This document shows positions 22,731 to 33,653 of a DNA stretch of 64,000 nt, piece by piece. The notes beneath the pieces are model-generated. The model saw only the letters and a list, made by a program, of their open reading frames with translations. It was not told the origin of the DNA and searched no databases. Both the position numbers and the translations under genes were made by a program. Position 1 is the first letter of the stretch, and each line of letters starts with the position of its first letter. The stretch is from Forficula auricularia (taxonomy: Eukaryota > Arthropoda > Insecta > Dermaptera > Forficulidae): contig JALMQS010000085.1 in assembly GCA_024734495.1 (NCBI GenBank), positions 17,926,474 through 17,990,473 on the forward strand, written 5' to 3'.

Positions 22731-23162
22731 AAACTCGTTTTTTAGTAAGAACGGGTTCTTACTACTTAAAACGCGTTTTCACTGAATATCTTTGTGGCAA
22801 CTAGAGTTTAATGATGTTTAATAATAAAAATGTTTCACCTAGAACCAACAACTATGCCCTTAAAAGCTATTTATTGATGTTGGTTCAAAGGTCTAGAATC
22901 TTCATTTTTGACCTTCCGCCTCATTTTGGGTGTATATTTTCAACATATTTTAAACGAAAATGTCAAAAATTACATCCACTACAACTTTTGCTTCTAATTT
23001 TTGACATTTTTATTTAAAATTTTTTTGAAAATAAACAGCTAAAATGTTCCAAACTCAACCAAACTCAACCAATCAACTCTAGTTGCTACAAAGGTATTGA
23101 GTGAAACGTTTTTTAACTATTTACTAAGAATCCGTTGTTACTAAATACGGCTTTTTACTGCT
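22731..23162. mobile_element. Foldback element, TTGCAGTAAAAAC family, copy 1
   Basis: The left arm GTTGCAGTATAAACTCG, AGAACGGGTTCTTACTA and CTTTGTGGCAACTAGAGTT is inverted at the right as AACTCTAGTTGCTACAAAGG and TTTTTACTGC. An inner hairpin pairs ACGAAAATGTCAAAAATTA with TAATTTTTGACATTTTTAT. The same nested structure is at 39.15-39.75 kb. The plus-strand frame at 22,811-23,017 is a by-product. Confidence 0.85.
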
Positions 23163-23174
23163 ATATATATATAT

Positions 23175-25741
23175 TGTGACGAATCAGGCTTTGTTATTAA
23201 TTAAATTTGTATAATTGTAATATTTTTTTATTTTTTTTTGAATGACAATTCAAAGTGATGTATGATTTATTATTTGAAATTATATCGAAAAGTGAACTTG
23301 ACGGACATCTATCGGGAAAGAAGTACTAATTAAAATCTCAGTCTGATTGGTGCCGCCGTGCGCGGCTAATTGGGTAATTAGGTCAACCGAGGTAGGACCA
23401 AACAGCGTGCCTTGAAGATGAACTCTTTCTCTTTGCCTGTGACCTTCATATGTAACGCACGTGGTTTACTGACCTAATCAAAAACCCATCTGTGATAGTT
23501 AAAAATCCAAGTATATCTTGAACAATCTAACGTTTTATCGTAATATCAAGTGTTCAGTGAAAACATCCTGTGATTCTATATCATGTGCGATTGATATTTT
23601 CAAGAAAATAGCTGTGATCTGGGAGTTATCCAAAATTCAAGACTGCCGACCGCGTGGAAGTGCTATTCAGTGGTTCCAGACACGGTGATTCAAATAGATA
23701 AGTACTTGGTACATTCTTTAATGAATGAACTTAATTAACTATTAAATTATAATAGGCAGAGAGCACAATCTTGACCCTAAGGTACTAATTTACCATAAAT
23801 AAGCCTAGAGTCGGATTGAATAAAACGAACGATTGAAAACAAAAGAGGTTCCCTTCAATAATAAATTTGAAATTAATTATTAATTTGTAAATGATATGTT
23901 AATTAATAGCCGATAATTGGATGTATAATTAAGAAATGAACATAGGTATATTGGTTCCCGGAAGTAACTTTAAATAAAGATAAAATTAAATATTAACACA
24001 ATATATTAGTTTGATTGGGTGTCGAGTCAAAACACATAATTAATTTTATATATTTAATCAATAATTTAAACTCAGTAAATTTTCTCTCAATTTCATTAAT
24101 ATAAATTTTTTTGAAATCCTAGAACAGAGTCAAAATGGCGTCCACCATTAATAATCTAGGGTATCTGATCTAATTAACCAGCGGATTGTTAAATAGTAAT
24201 TATAAACTAGCGTCACTGATACCGCCCACTCCTGAACATTTGATTTCAGTGAAGTGCACGGTTCCCCTTAAAGAGGGATAAGGAAGCTCTCCTGTAATCA
24301 GCTGACCGGCTAGATTAGAAATATAGTCACAATCACGCATGGGAGAGACGGATGACCCGGAAATCTTGAAGGAGCCGAAAAAACATCTGTATCTAAGAGA
24401 TATTCAAATTTTAAAATAATTTATTTTATATATTTTCCATAATAAAAAAAAAAAAAAAAAATATTAATAATAAAATAACTTAATATTTAATATAACCAAC
24501 CCTTATTAAAAGGGATAAATTAATTACTCTACATATGTGTAGTGCGACAAGCCCATTTCAACTAATTATTGATAAAAAAAAATTTAATTATATAAAAAAT
24601 AATTTTTTAATAAGTAAACATTATAATCAAATTTCTCGGAACTTGAAAATAACAAATCAAGTCAGAAGACCAATATATTTTATGTTTCTTAATTAAACAA
24701 ACCAATAATAATTAATAATAATAAGACAAATATATGAACCTGAATTGTTATAAATTAAAATAGAATATAAGTAAATATGACGACTAAAAGCATAAATAAG
24801 TCTAATTAAAAGTATAAGTCATTATAATTTATTTAATTTGATACAATTAAAACAATTGATAATATTTGTTTATAAACGAAAATAATTAAATCGAATTTTA
24901 TTGATATAAAATTTAGAAGTAAAATAAATAAACATTGTGTTAAAATTTGTCAAAACTTAATAGAAGAAATTTGAACTTTAAATTTTATTATTAATTTCAA
25001 ACTAAGTTTTTTCATTTTATTTAAGAAAAATTAAATACAACTCAATTATAACAAACAAATCAATTTATCGTAATTTCATAAAGATTAACCTTTTGTTTAA
25101 TTTATTAATTTTCACGAAAAGAAATTAAATGCTATTAATTATAAACAAACAAAAGAAACCCTTTTAGTAATATCAATAAAACGAATTTCATAAATTTTAA
25201 TTAACTCATTTGAATTTGTTTTTTTTTGAAATAAACCAGAGTCCATTACAATTAAGCTTTTCTTTCAGCATCCGATCGCAGGTAATTTTGTCACTCTCAT
25301 TCAGGCGATTTTTTTTGAATTTTTGCGGTGTTTATCTTATCGCTTCTTTGCAACAACAACAACAACCGGATTATAGCTTAAGTCATTTCAGGCATAGTAT
25401 CCTCACATCCAATAGGAAGGTTAACCAGCGAGTAGGTCAGGTCGGGAAACAACATCTTAGGCGATTAAAGTCGTAACACTTAGCGAAGCAGATCACCAAT
25501 TTACCACCTTAAAATTCAGCATTGCGACTTTAATAAGATTAGCCCTTTTAGAGGACTAATCTTGTCTTTATTTTTCGATACTCTCCCTGAGTTACATCTG
25601 CTCGTAAACTAATCAGTTGCTACAACTTGCTCAATATTGTCGAATTGTCAATATTGAGGGAGAGTGTGGCAATTGGTAAGTTAGAGCGCAAATCGGGCGA
25701 AACAAAACTTACTTATTTAAGTTTTGTAAGTCCAATTTGTC

Positions 25742-25744
<3 letters not shown>
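23175..25744. mobile_element. Possible LTR-type element or long solo LTR
   Basis: The segment begins TGTGACGAATCAGGC and ends CCAATTTGTCACA, i.e. TGTGAC...GTCACA, and sits inside a TA microsatellite that flanks both sides, as if inserted into it. A purine run GAGGGAGAG precedes TGTGGCAATTGG at about 25,666, like a polypurine tract before a 3' LTR. I found no gag/pol frames and no convincing second LTR. Part of the interior (24,440-25,200) is strikingly A-rich on the plus strand. The boundaries are suggestive only; a degenerate nonautonomous element is the best guess. Confidence 0.35.

Positions 25745-25806
<62 letters not shown>
25745..25806. repeat. (AT)n microsatellite
   Basis: An uninterrupted AT dinucleotide run of about 60 bases. 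A shorter TA run at 23,162-23,174 lies on the other side of the TGTGAC...GTCACA segment. Confidence 0.95.
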
Positions 25807-25810
<4 letters not shown>

Positions 25811-26801
25811 AAAGGTATATATAACAACACACAAAACTTTTATAAACCAATCTAGAAACGTCGATTAAAAACCCAATCGTTTCCAAAGAAATTCTCCCTT
25901 TATCAATGGAAATTTGAAAAATTCTTAAAAAAATAGTTGCTTTAAAAAGATCTGAATAAAGTAACTATAACCAAACAAATATGGTGGGGTGGACGGAGTA
26001 GGGGTGGGGGAGCGAGGTCCGTGGTTTCGGGGGTGGGTCCAGGGGGCGTGTACTATATATATTTGTATTTTTTTAATTTGTTTACCGTGCATCGCTTGGT
26101 GGCTTCAGGTACTATAGATAAATTATGACGCGCTGAGAAAAAAATGACATAATTTACATAGAATTTTTTTATATATATGTCCAACTTTTGATCTCAATTG
26201 CTTCACATATCATTTCAAATCGGTTACAATCTCCATAGTATGTTCTACTTCTGTCGTGTCGGCCTCAAGACATTTAATATTCAACAAGCTTTGTTCATTT
26301 TTTCGGGTGATTATAAAATTTCTTTGCCAACCAGGCTTTAGTATTGATTTCCATTTTCGACATGGCAATAATTTTTTTCTGATCCATCTCATTTCTTATT
26401 CATTATAAATGCTTATATATTATTCCTCTAAAGTTGGAAAATCCTTCTCAAAAGGCCGATTCCTCCACCAAATCCTTTTCGTTTTCTTCTTGAATAGACC
26501 TATTCGTTCATTTTTTCACTTTTTGTTGATGTTAAAGGATCTCTAATCTCTTTCACTTTATCTTCTCTTTTCCTCTCGCTTCGTTTCTTTTCCTTGGAAA
26601 AATTAACAACCCTTAAATGACTGATGAGTTGCTGGTCAGTTTGATCTCTCGTTATACTTAAATATCGGATTTTTTTATATCCACTTATAAAGAATAAGAG
26701 AAGTATCGGATTTGCAGCACTGTAAATATATTTTAGAAGACTTCGATATCCAATAAATTACATCTAGTAATTTATTAAATTTCTTCCAGAACTTAAGTGA
26801 C
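25807..26801. other. No gene; G-rich patch at 25,983-26,049
   Basis: The G-rich strand has runs GGGG-T-GGGGG and, about 18 bases on, GGGGG-T-GGG-TCCA-GGGGG, enough for a G-quadruplex with one long loop. The rest is AT-rich. The minus-strand frame at 26,210-26,392 has no recognised motif. Confidence 0.4.
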
Positions 26802-26868
26802 TTGATTTAAATTTTTCATTAAATTGAAACCCTTCAATTTAATGAAAAATCTTAGTTATTATCAAGTT
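26802..26868. repeat. Short perfect hairpin
   Basis: TTTTTCATTAAATTGAA is followed by ACCC and then TTCAATTTAATGAAAAA, with ACTTGAT / ATCAAGT further out. Possibly a very small foldback insertion or a terminator-like structure; no flanking duplication was identified. Confidence 0.6.
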
Positions 26869-27054
26869 CTCTTCCATAATATATCTAAATTTAGATTTTA
26901 GTTTTGGGGATTATTAAACACTATTTTTTGAATACTTATAAATTAATTGAAAAGATTTAAATTGAAAGTTTTTGGCGAGAGTAGCAGAATTTTTATATAT
27001 TGAAGGAGACAATAAAAGAGTGTGTCTTCTGCTGGAATTATAAATTTTATTTAT

Positions 27055-27110
27055 TTATAACGAGACTATAGTTTCGAGGGCTTTGCCCTCTTCATCTCTC
27101 TATTACAATC
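27055..27110 (-). ncRNA. Broken hammerhead-like core, left arm
   Basis: Stem II GAGGGC/GCCCTC and GAAACTATAGTC are intact on the minus strand, but the CTGATGA box reads GAGATGA, losing C3 and U4. Expected inactive. Confidence 0.5.
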
Positions 27111-27420
27111 GTTTCACAAGAATTCATTTATGAATGAAAGGTTAGAATCTTTCATGTGGTTAGGTTAAGAAAATATACAGTGTTGGCAAGTTAAGAATTG
27201 AAATTTATACTTGTTTTATTATTTTGGCTGTAGGTGGCGTTCGTGAAGTTTATATTTTAGCGGCTATTTTTAAAATAAAGCTTTCGGGAATTTCTATTTT
27301 CCGATTTAAGAATTTTTTTGGTTAATTATTGTATGATTTTAAAATTTCTAACGATTCGAAAATACTAACCACATGAAAGATTCTAACCTTTCATTCATAA
27401 AATGAATTCCTGTGAAACCA

Positions 27421-27476
27421 TTGTAATAGACTGATGAAGAGGGCAAAGCCTCTCGAAACTAAAGTCTCGTTATAAA
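27421..27476 (+). ncRNA. Hammerhead ribozyme-like motif, right arm
   Basis: CTGATGA at 27,431, extra A, stem II about GAGGGC/GCCTCTC with one bulge, then GAAAC, TAAA and GTC ending at 27,466. Stem I pairs TTGTAA (27,421-27,426) with TTATAA (27,470-27,475) across an internal loop. Stem III can only be the two-base-pair AC/GT hairpin, because TAAA breaks the palindrome seen in copy 2. Confidence 0.55.
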
Positions 27477-27538
27477 TAAATAAAATTTATAATTCCAGCA
27501 GAAGACACACTATTTTATTGTCTCCTTGAAAAGATTTA

Positions 27539-28505
27539 GTTTGCCTAGAGTAGCAGAGCTACTAATAAAATCACAAGAGGGTGAAATCTATTAGATTCGA
27601 GATCGAATGGATTATTTTTAATTATATCTCATAAAGATTGTCTTATCCTCTCGAGAATTGAACCAGGTCGCCAATAATAGCAATCCTGGTTAATTGGCTA
27701 TACCTTGTCCGCTGTGAACCCTTCTGACATAAGTAACTCGCTATATATATTTCACTCAAAGATTGGAATCTTCATTTGTAAAATTTCACGTTTACTGATT
27801 GTAAATATAAACATATAGCAATGGCATACAATATAAATAAAGATAGTTGAGTGTTTAGGGTTTAGAAAAATTCAAAATAGTGCAAAGTCTTCTATTTATT
27901 ATTTTCATATGGAAATTATTGTAAAATTTCTATTATTTGGATATTTAAAACCTTTTGTCAAAATCAGAAATTTCACAATAGCCTTGCTATTTTTTCGTTT
28001 ATTGACAAAATTATTTTTTGGAGATATTTCAATTAAAATATATTTTGTCAATTCTCTAGGACCGCTTGATGCCAAATATACTAATTTTTCCAAACGAAAA
28101 TATATATTTCAAACTCTCTATAAAATGTATTATTTAAAATAAGTTTAGTTTTTTGAAAATTAATATTTTATGTTCCCTTAAAATTCTCAAGCAAGTTAAT
28201 AAAGGTCCCTTTATATCAACTATCCTTCAAACAGAGCGTATGAAAACTTATTTTTCGAGATATTCAAACGAAAATATATATTTTAAACTCAGTCAAAACC
28301 CCAGACAAATAAGTCTAATAAATGAGCCATTGAAGAAGTTGCGAACCAGCAAAGAAACGTTTGGCCTATTTAAATAAAAAACTCTGTATTTAATTTAAAG
28401 TCAAGTCAAACACAATCTTTTCTAATTAAAAAGATTGATGATGAAGGTTCAAGATTAGAAACTATAGTCTATACTAAAGTAATAATATTATTATCAAGTA
28501 AATGA
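27539..28505. repeat. Repeat fragment and 170-180-bp satellite-like units
   Basis: 27,539-27,600 continues the older repeat with AGAGTAGCAGAG. From about 27,855 to 28,290 there are diverged units with TTTCGAGATATTCAAACGAA and ATATATATTTTAAACTC, related to the arrays at 29.4-31.1 and 53.9-54.4 kb. The frames at 27,905-28,377 on both strands are translations of these units. Confidence 0.5.
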
Positions 28506-28520
28506 CATCCTCAATGATTT

Positions 28521-28733
28521 TTTTTTATTTATTGTCATCGGGAACAAAGCCCATTTAGACAGCACATCAGTAAAGTGTTAGTAGTGTTAGTGAGGGAGCC
28601 GAGTTTTAGCCAGAAGAAATTTTATATGCTAGCCAGGCTCGAACCCGGGCCTCCTGCTTGAACATCGTCATCAACGATGCTGAAGCGAGCGCAGATGCGC
28701 TGCGCCTTAGCCAGCTCGGCCAACTCGACTCCT
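28521..28733 (-). mobile_element. tRNA-derived SINE, family 1, minus strand, 15-bp TSD
   Basis: Flanked by CATCCTCAATGATTT (28,506-28,520 and 28,734-28,748). The minus strand starts GGAGTCGAGTTGGCCGAGC with A box GAGCTGGCTAAGGCGCAGCG and B box GGGTTCGAGCC, and ends in the same TGGGCTTTGTTCCCGATGAC plus A-rich tail as the 19.4-kb copy. Its B box is better preserved than that of the other copy. Confidence 0.93.
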
Positions 28734-28748
28734 CATCCTCAATGATTT

Positions 28749-29440
28749 CCATTTAAGAAAATATTTTACAATGAAAATTGTCTGCTCCTGTATTCTGAGT
28801 TGATTCATTTCAACGTACATCATATCTAATGCAATTACCAAGCCGAAATGTTGTTTTCAAATATTATTGAAAAATAAATAAATAAAAACAAAAATCGTTT
28901 GTGATAAAAGCAAAGTGTAGATGCAAGTTTGTTTGACCTAATAACGAAACAGCAGTTGGCATTGGAAACCCTATTTGATCTTTATTTAATCCGCTTATCT
29001 TGATTCTGAATTATTTTGTTAGCAATATTGTACGTCACTGAGGTTACACTAAAACTCTGCCGAGTTCTTAACTTATGCTTATTAGGAACACCACAGAGAG
29101 TGGATGAATTTAAGGAGAGGCTTTGCGATGAGTGAATTTCGAAAATTAAATCAAATACCCAAAAGAGATTATTTAAAATTTATAAAAAGCAAAGTGCCTG
29201 TTGAAATGAACTTTTCATCATGTAAAACTAGAAATGCTTAACCAGTTGCCGGTTAACCTTAAAAAGGTTCTGCGAATCAACTAAAAAATCTATATTCGCT
29301 TAATAGCTATTTCATGTCTTCAATTTTAGCCCTTTGCTTGTTGGCATTCTGGAGTTAGGAGTGCTATGACATAACAAGCTATCTTATTAATATAAAAAAT
29401 TAATAGCTTTATTTATAAGTGTTTAGTGCTATTTCTAATA
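28749..29440. other. No gene seen
   Basis: AT-rich DNA without recognised repeat boundaries, apart from an (AAAT)n patch near 28,870. Confidence 0.4.
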
Positions 29441-31150
29441 GAGTAATTTATATACATATAAAAAATATAATTTTATTAGGTATATCGAAAAAACTCACTT
29501 TTTCAACCCTCTCATTGATGATGAAATTTCACAAAAGGTCCCCGATATATAAAATTTATACATTTTGATAGAATAATAATTGTAAAAATGTTCTATTAAA
29601 AATAAGTAACATTTCTTTGGGTTTATAATTTTTATTTTCTATCAAAATTTCTAAATTCGTCATAAGGGGGAACTGTTTGTATCTTTAACCCTCAAAAATA
29701 TCTTCTACTTCTTATTGTGCCTCTCTGAACGGGCGTCGGCTCCTCTCCACATACCTATACCTGTGCTGAGTGTCTTTAGCTGTTTTACTCAGAAATACGG
29801 GACCTACTTTTTAACGCCGGTCCCGAACGGCTATTTTGGAGAGGTTGACTAGGCAATTATACTCTTGGTAGTTTGCCATTTCTTTCCAAGTGGAGGCGAC
29901 TGCAAATATCTGCCGAAACTCAGTCTCGAACCAGCATACTTCAGGACAGGGGCCCGACACTCTGACCACTGACCCACAGTCGCCTCCTCAAAAACATTGG
30001 TGCAAAAAATAATTTTTTCTAGATATTTTCACGAAATTATATGTATTTATATCTATCTTAAATAGACTTAAAAAATAAGTATAATTGCATTAGATTTAGA
30101 TTTTTAATTTTCTATCAAATATCAATAATTCGTCATAAAAGGCAGGAGCCTTTGTATCTACCGCCTCAAAAATTAAATTTTCGAGATATTTTCACGAATT
30201 ATATTTATTTATATCTATGTAAAATACTTGTTTAGAAATAAGAATAATTTATTTGCATTTAGCCTTTATTTTTTATCAAAATTCAAAAATTCGATATAAG
30301 TCGAAACCCTTCCTCAAAAAGAAAGGTAAAAAAATAAATTTTTTTCCTAGATATTTTCACGAACTTATATTTATTTATATCTTTGTAAAACACTATTAGA
30401 AATATGTATAATTTCTTTGGAATTAGACTTTTAATTTTTTAACAAAACTTTAAATTCGCCAAAAAGGGGTGTATTCTTTCTATCTCTTCCCTCAAAAAGA
30501 AGAGTGCAAAAATAAATTTTTTCTAGATATTTTCGCGAAATTATATTTATTTTATATCTATATAAACCACTCTATTAGAAGTATGTATAATTTCTTTGGA
30601 ATTAGACTTTTTATTTTCTATTAAAATACGAAAATTCTACATAAGGGAGGACCCTTTGTTTCTATTTCCTCAAAAAGAAGCGGGAAAAATTAAACAAATT
30701 TCTGAGATATTTTTAAGAAATTATATTTTTTATATACTATATATTATACCTAAAATACTCTTATATAAATAACCATAATTTGTTTGGATTTCGTCATAAG
30801 GGGCGGACTTTAACACATGAAGAATTGATTTATTTTGATAGAAATATGATAGTTGAGTTCCCAAGTGATTAAACTTATTTTTTATAGAGTGATTTTAATG
30901 GATATAAAAATATATATTTTCCCCCTGGTTTTCTCAAAAAATTCATTTTTTTCCCACCCCTTACTGAAGAATAAATTTCGTAAATGGTAAGTAGCATAGC
31001 CCTTTATGAAGAAATTATTCAAATTTATAAAAAATACTAGTTGAATTCTCAAGTGATTATACTTATTTCATATAGGGTAATTTAAATAGAGATAAAAATA
31101 TATATTTCCGAACAGGTTATCAAAAAAATCTGAATTCTTTATCAATATAT
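29441..31150. repeat. Degenerate tandem array, about 170-bp units
   Basis: Successive units carry AGATATTTTCACGAAATTAT, ATATCTATGTAAAACACT-like sequence, TATAATTTCTTTGGAATTAG and CAAAATTC, then a pyrimidine-rich CCCTTTGTATCT and CCTCAAAAAGAAG. Clear units start near 30,050, 30,200, 30,360 and 30,530, with more diverged ones on either side. A family-2 SINE interrupts the array. Confidence 0.75.
29702..29986 (-). mobile_element. tRNA-derived SINE, family 2, minus strand, 11-bp TSD
   Basis: Flanked by CTCAAAAATAT (29,691-29,701) and CTCAAAAACAT (29,987-29,997), one mismatch. The minus strand begins GAGGCGACTGTGGGTCAGTG (A box) with B box GGTTCGAGACT, and the body contains CCGTTCGGGACCGG and AGGTCCCGTATTTCTGAG. 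A plus-strand copy lies at 35.2-35.5 kb. It inserted inside the tandem array. Confidence 0.88.
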
Positions 31151-31968
31151 AACATTTAGCAGAACAAGAATTTTCAATAAATTTCTAAATTTTGTCTTGA
31201 ATGGATTAATATTAAAAAACATACAAATCATCAAAATATGATCTTTTTTATTTCATTAATCATGATTTCACTTCATTTAAAGCTTGAATTATTTATTTTT
31301 ACGATTTTTTTACATATACCGAACATAAAAGTTGCGAAAAAAATGTGAAAAATATCTTATTTATTTCTTTTATTTTAAGCCCATATTTACGATCGCATTT
31401 GCTTATTTAACCAAATCCACAGCAGCTTGGCATGATTTATTTAAGTCGTAGATTTTCGAGCCAAGATATTTGCCCATTTTTCAAAGTGTAAATAGATATA
31501 ATCAGAAAAAATAAATATGTTATTTTACTGCTATAAAAAACTAGGATATATATAAAACTCTCACAGATATATCAAATTTTATTTATTTATTTATTTTAAA
31601 CTTTAAATAAAAACAACTAAAATAATTTCATCTTGTCGTTCCTACTAAAAGAGCACTAATACTATTGTTTTTTTCTAAAATTTTTTTATTATTATTGTTG
31701 TTGTGTTTGATGAAGTTTTGTTAGACATGTGTAAGTTTATATTTATTATTTAAAATTAAATTTCTAAAATTATTAGTAGTTGAAAGGCATGCTAGAGCTA
31801 CAAATGGAGACAGAGAGAAGTTTATGTCTGGAGACAAATTGCTTCCACCGTTATATTATATTATATATAGCACGTAAATATATGCATATATACATATATT
31901 GTATAAACAACACTTATCTTATATATTTACACAGAGTGGTAGTTTATTTTTTAGAAACAGCGGAAATA
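31151..31968. other. No gene seen
   Basis: AT-rich DNA. The plus-strand frame at 31,780-32,127, the second longest in the window, crosses into the duplicated unit beginning at 31,969 and contains no domain. Confidence 0.4.
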
Positions 31969-32319
31969 TCTATAAAGATATCTCTGTTGGTCAGTTTAAT
32001 TGGCAAATTTTTCATCTGCCCTTCATATTTTTTAAAAAGAGAAAGAGTTACGTTACATTACGTTCGTTTGGATGATAAATATTTTCTAGGGATGTGTAGA
32101 AGGGTTCATAATTATCTCGAGATATAAATTTATATATTTACATATGCACATATTATGATGCCTTTGACCTAGTGAGCAATGAGTTAAACGTTTAAAGAAT
32201 TTTGCATTGAAATATTTATTTTTTTATTTTTTTTAATTTGGATAATAATCATAAACTAATTAAAATTATTTATTTAACTTTCACGGCTCAAATTGCTTTT
32301 ATAAAAAATTAAAACTAAC

Positions 32320-32457
32320 CAATTAACAGGAATATCAGGGAATTGGACAAAAATTAAAAACAGAGTTTTTATTGAATGGGCCATCTGTTTTTAATTTTTG
32401 TCCAATTCCCTGCTATTCCTGTTAATTAATGCTTATTATGGATACGAGTGATTTACC
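32320..32457. mobile_element. 138-bp hairpin insertion with 12-bp TSD
   Basis: ATTAAAACTAAC occurs at 32,308-32,319 and 32,458-32,469. Unit B has it once without the insert, so this is an insertion with a 12-bp duplication. The insert is mostly a hairpin: TTAACAGGAATATCAGGGAA and TTGGACAAAAATTAAAAACA pair with the right half, leaving a 3' tail of about 27 bp. Confidence 0.85.
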
Positions 32458-32578
32458 ATTAAAACTAACGTTTAAAAGTTAATTTGTCTAAAATAGAAGT
32501 AGTATAACTATACTTTAAATAGAAAAAGCCGCGAAAAGGCAAAAATTATATTTGATTTAAAAAGTAATCCTGGCGAGT

Positions 32579-32654
32579 TCATCCGTGGTCTAGTTGGTAA
32601 AGACGATCTTCGGCTAAAGGAGAGAGGCACGGGTTCGGAACCCGTAGGGTGTTC
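32579..32654 (+). repeat. tRNA-like sequence in unit A
   Basis: TCATCCGTGGTCTAGTTGGT and CACGGGTTCGGAACCCGT resemble D and T arms. Compared with unit B, the acceptor pairing is worse and the T loop altered (TTCGGAA), so this copy is decayed. Confidence 0.6.
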
Positions 32655-33015
32655 AATTCATTTTTTCTTTTCAAAAATAATAAAATAATTTTCTAAATAT
32701 GTAGAATTAACGCAAGAAATTATTGATTAGAATATTCAAATTTCGCGGCTCAAATTGGTTTAACTAATTAAAATCTTAAAGAGAAAAATCGTAAAACTTA
32801 TTGGAGAAAATATATCAATTTTTCAGAGGAAAAGGAAAAATAATACTAAGAGTTTGTGAAGTTACTATCGCTATTTTAAATAAATATTAGTGTTGTGTGA
32901 CTAAAGTGTATTAAAATCTTTATATGTATTACTAAATTAGGGTGACAATTCTTCCCGGATTAAAGCCCCGTGTCCAGTATTAATATAAGTATGTCCCGAA
33001 TTAGATAATTCATCA

Positions 33016-33180
33016 CGAGGGGTGAACCGCTATTGGAATTAGGTGTACACGTCTATGAAATTATGTGGAATTATTTTGGAATTCATTAGATAATGTCCCT
33101 TCATCTATTGTTTTCTACTTGGAAATAAAAGTGGAAGCGGAAGTAGGTGTACAGGATATTGGGTCGCGGTTCACCCATTG
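33016..33180. mobile_element. 8-bp-TSD MITE, copy 2
   Basis: ATTCATCA precedes (33,008-33,015) and ATTCAACA follows (33,181-33,188). The left terminus CGAGGGGTGAACCGC is intact; the right terminus has decayed to GCGGTTCACCCATTG. It occupies the same site as the copy in unit B. Confidence 0.88.
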
Positions 33181-33653
33181 ATTCAACATATCATGTGAAT
33201 ATTATAATATTCTATTTTATCTGCTTATATGACTATATGAATGCATTCACTCATTCTATAAAGATATCTCTGTTGGTCAGTTTAATTGGCAAATTTTTCA
33301 TCTGCTCTTCATATTTTTAAAAAGAGAAAGAGTTTGTTACATTACGTTCTTTTGGATGATAAATATTTTCTAGAGATGTGTAGGAGGGTTCATAATTATC
33401 TCGAGATATAAATTTATATATTTACATATGCACATATGATGCTTTTGACCTAGAGAGCAATGAGTTAAACTTTTAAAGAATTTAGAGTCGAAATATTAAT
33501 TATTTCATTTTTTTATTTTAGTTAATCATCATAAACTAATTAAAATTATTTAAATTTATTTATTTAACTTACGCGGCTCAAATTGCTTTAAGAAAAAATT
33601 AAAACTAATGTTTAAAAGTTAATTTGTCTAAAACATAAGTAACTATACTTTAA

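Larger units (their letters stand above)
26960..27525. mobile_element. Hammerhead-bearing palindromic element, copy 3 (13-bp TSD)
   Basis: Flanked by the 13-bp direct repeat TTGAAAAGATTTA (26,947-26,959 and 27,526-27,538). The left end is the same as in copy 2 (AATTGAAAGTTTTTGGCGAG); the right end stops at ATTGTCTCC. The arms match copies 1 and 2 and enclose a longer loop (27,160-27,370) including GAAAGGTTAGAATCTTTCAT with its inverted partner. It inserted into an older repeat (GTTTGCCTAGAGTAGCAGAG at 27,539). Confidence 0.88.
31969..33253. repeat. Direct duplication, unit A
   Basis: Unit A starts TCTATAAAGATATCTCTGTT and ends before the same sequence recurs at 33,254. It includes AGCAATGAGTTAAACGTTTA, CGGCTCAAATTGC, a tRNA-like segment, and an 8-bp-TSD MITE at its end. 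It differs from unit B by a 138-bp hairpin insertion and by lacking the TTAA element. Confidence 0.9.

Noticed and set aside
24150..24330. GGGTATCTGATC near 24,161, resembling the reverse of a conserved small-subunit rRNA motif
   Set aside because: Only about a dozen bases fit. The surrounding conserved rRNA blocks on either side are absent, so neither a nuclear nor a mitochondrial rRNA fragment is supported.
25627..25812. Plus-strand frame ending in a long Tyr-Ile run
   Set aside because: It is translation of the AT dinucleotide repeat.
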